Shown one piece after another: positions 5,273 through 6,885 of a stretch of 6,885 bases of DNA. Origin of the DNA: Tannerella sp. (lineage in GTDB: Bacteria; Bacteroidota; Bacteroidia; Bacteroidales; Tannerellaceae); assembly GCA_031283915.1 (NCBI GenBank), contig JAITAY010000385.1, positions 1 to 6,885 of the forward strand, read 5' to 3'. The notes below the pieces were generated by a model that had not been told where the DNA came from, ran no database searches, and worked only from the letters and a program-made list of their open reading frames with translations. How positions within the stretch are numbered: position 1 is the first letter of the stretch; the number at the start of each line of letters is the position of its first letter. A program made the position numbers and the translations under genes.

Positions 5273-6670
5273 GTGGAACAGAAGAGTAAACATGCGGACA
5301 TCCTTCAATGGATTATCGGAACGGGCGATATGATCATTTTGAACATCGTCTTCTTTTCTATTTATTATAAAATGGACAGCGTCTATACGGGCGCCATTAC
5401 GCGCAGCCTGAGGGAAGTTGTGCTGCTGTTGAACTTCTGTTATTTCTTTTCGCTGTATTTCGTCCCTGTCAAACTGCACTTGTCCGTGGTGTTCCTCGAC
5501 AAGATCGTGCAGCGGTCGCTGACCCTGATTACGTTCCAAACCTTCCTTTTCGCCACGTGCCTGATTTTCCTGAACGCGGGAAACGATTTGGCTACCTTCA
5601 TTGTCGTATACTATATCGCCATGATGCTTTGCTTTTCCGTCTGGCGCGTGCTGGTGCGCGTAGCCGTCAAGGCATATCGCCGGAAAGGTTACAATTCCAA
5701 AAATATCATTATTGTCGGAGCCGGGAAAAACGGGATGGAACTTTTCCGTGTCATCCGAAATGACCTCTCGTATGGATTCCGTGTGCTGGGATTCTTTGAC
5801 GACAATGAAATGTTGAGAGACATCCTGCCGAACTACCTGGGAAGAATCGACGAAATGGAAGCCTTTGTTTTTGAACACGATGTGGATGAAATCTATTGTA
5901 CGATACCCGGCGCCAACAGCGAACGGATATCGGGATTGCTTGCCTTTGCCGAAAAAAACATGATCCGTTTCTATATCATTCCCGACTTCTACCGGGACGT
6001 AAAAAAGAGCATGATCCTGGACATGATGGAATCAATCCCCCTGCTGTCCCTCCGCAACGAACCCTTGCAGTCGGCATACAACCGGGTGATCAAGCGCGCT
6101 TTCGATGTCGTATTCTCCGTGCTGGTGTTGCTCACCTGCTATCCCTTGCTCTATCTGGTTGCCGGGCTGCTGATCAAGCTGAGTTCGCCGGGACCGATTC
6201 TTTTCAAGCAGAAACGCAATGGTCTTTACGGGGAAGTGTTTGAGTGTTACAAGTTCCGGACAATGAAGGTGAACGAAGAAGCCGATGTGGTGCAGGCGGT
6301 CAAGGACGACCCGCGGACGACGCGCATCGGCAGCTTTCTCCGACAGACGAATTTGGATGAGTTTCCCCAATTCCTGAATGTCCTGATGGGCGACATGTCG
6401 GTTGTAGGCCCGCGTCCGCACATGCTGAAGCATACAGAGCTGTATTCCCAGCTGGTGGACAAGTACATGGTGCGTCATCTGGTAAAACCGGGAATTACCG
6501 GATGGGCGCAGATCATGGGTTACCGCGGCGAAACGCGAACACTGGAACAAATGGAAGGGCGCGTGAAACGCGACGTGTGGTACATCGAAAACTGGTCGTT
6601 CTTCCTGGACCTGAAAATCATCTTCGTCACCGTCGTCAACATGTTCAAGGGCGAGAAAAATGCCTACTGA
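5273..6670 (+). CDS. Polyprenyl glycosylphosphotransferase (WcaJ-like, initiates surface glycan synthesis)
   Basis: This 465-residue inner-membrane enzyme should transfer a hexose-1-phosphate from a UDP-sugar to undecaprenyl phosphate, the first step of exopolysaccharide, capsule or O-glycan assembly. The N-terminal half has about four hydrophobic segments (about 12-32, 48-65, 83-101, 108-127). A Rossmann-like CoA-binding domain follows: NIIIVGAGKNG (144-154), then GFFDD and the IPGANSERI region. A further membrane segment (about 276-301) leads into the bacterial sugar transferase domain (PF02397): SSPGPILFKQKRNG (304-317), YKFRTM (326-331), LDEFPQF with the catalytic Asp362-Glu363 pair, GDMSVVGPRPHM (373-384), KPGITGWAQI (405-414) and a C-terminal VWYIENWSFFLDLKII. 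Length and motifs are complete. The start is taken as GTG 5273, giving MEQKSKHADILQW; the first in-frame ATG (5330) would cut into the first hydrophobic segment. The sugar donor cannot be told from sequence. No other glycan gene is visible in the window. Confidence 0.93.
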   Translation: MEQKSKHADILQWIIGTGDMIILNIVFFSIYYKMDSVYTGAITRSLREVVLLLNFCYFFSLYFVPVKLHLSVVFLDKIVQRSLTLITFQTFLFATCLIFLNAGNDLATFIVVYYIAMMLCFSVWRVLVRVAVKAYRRKGYNSKNIIIVGAGKNGMELFRVIRNDLSYGFRVLGFFDDNEMLRDILPNYLGRIDEMEAFVFEHDVDEIYCTIPGANSERISGLLAFAEKNMIRFYIIPDFYRDVKKSMILDMMESIPLLSLRNEPLQSAYNRVIKRAFDVVFSVLVLLTCYPLLYLVAGLLIKLSSPGPILFKQKRNGLYGEVFECYKFRTMKVNEEADVVQAVKDDPRTTRIGSFLRQTNLDEFPQFLNVLMGDMSVVGPRPHMLKHTELYSQLVDKYMVRHLVKPGITGWAQIMGYRGETRTLEQMEGRVKRDVWYIENWSFFLDLKIIFVTVVNMFKGEKNAY

Positions 6671-6716
6671 CAGGCGCTATTCAAGTAGATTTTCCCGTGA
6701 TATACTGCGTGCGGTG

Positions 6717-6724
6717 TAGTTTTG
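6717..6724 (+). promoter_or_regulatory. Possible rightward -7 element after the sugar transferase gene
   Basis: TAGTTTTG matches TAnnTTTG, but the upstream -33 position shows only a partial match (TTTC near 6691). It lies 47 bases after the transferase stop and could drive a gene beyond the right edge. Chance matches to this motif are expected a few times in a window this size, so the call is weak. Confidence 0.25.
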
Positions 6725-6740
6725 TGCAAAAACAGGTAGT

Positions 6741-6768
6741 TAGTAGCCGGTAGAATAGTAGCCGGTAG
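6741..6768 (+). repeat. Two 13-base direct repeats in a 15-base period
   Basis: TAGTAGCCGGTAG occurs exactly at 6741-6753 and 6756-6768, separated by AA. A partial further unit, GGTAGT, lies just upstream at 6735-6740. The pair is immediately downstream of the possible promoter at 6717-6724, in a 215-base stretch with no supported gene. Confidence 0.7.
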
Positions 6769-6885
6769 TTCTGGGATACGACGAAGCTGTCCTGTCAAAC
6801 CGTCACTTCTATTTCTTTCCTCCTAACGCTGCTTTCCTGCCATTTGTCATCTACCTCTTTATTCATAGCATGATACCGTGTGCCG

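Noticed and set aside
6795..6885. A minus-strand frame open to the right edge, ending at a TGA at 6795-6797 and containing MNKEVDDKWQESSVRRKEIE
   Set aside because: It could be the C-terminus of a gene running in from outside the window, but only about 29 codons are visible, it includes consecutive AGG codons unlike the neighbours, and I recognise no family.

Overview
The window looks like a piece of a Bacteroidales (phylum Bacteroidota) chromosome of moderate GC. The evidence is the set of protein families (EttA with Bacteroidota-like neighbours, lipoproteins with LAGC/LSAC lipoboxes and DUF1080 domains, and a WcaJ-type initiating sugar transferase), the lack of strong Shine-Dalgarno sequences, and the Bacteroidota-type -7 promoter element TAnnTTTG ahead of four of the five genes. 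I cannot fix the genus by reading alone.

Layout, left to right. On the minus strand, ettA (689-2371) is followed 19 bases later by a small DUF1080 lipoprotein gene (40-669); the two are probably co-transcribed. A 463-base divergent spacer (2372-2834) holds the ettA promoter, a 139-base structured element with imperfect terminal inverted repeats (2442-2580), and a promoter with a long leader for a plus-strand lipoprotein that has two tandem DUF1080 domains (2835-4109). A 238-base convergent spacer separates this from a minus-strand metallo-beta-lactamase-fold hydrolase of the YycJ/WalJ type (4348-5181). That gene is divergently transcribed from a polyisoprenyl-phosphate hexose-1-phosphate transferase (5273-6670) that would start surface glycan synthesis. 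Both genes of this pair appear to start at GTG, and each has its own -7 element in a 91-base spacer. The last 215 bases carry a possible rightward promoter and a short direct repeat, but no gene I can support.

How the genes relate. The two DUF1080 lipoproteins (three domains in all) sit on either side of ettA. The family is now named 3-keto-disaccharide hydrolase, so a role in glycan breakdown in the cell envelope is the best guess. The oxidoreductases and transporters that often accompany the family are absent from this window. EttA is a ribosome-associated translation factor, the MBL protein is a probable cytoplasmic nuclease-like hydrolase, and the sugar transferase is an inner-membrane enzyme. 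These look like housekeeping or envelope genes side by side rather than one pathway. I see no phage genes, transposase, CRISPR array, tRNA or rRNA. The feature least explained by known gene content is the inverted-repeat element at 2442-2580.
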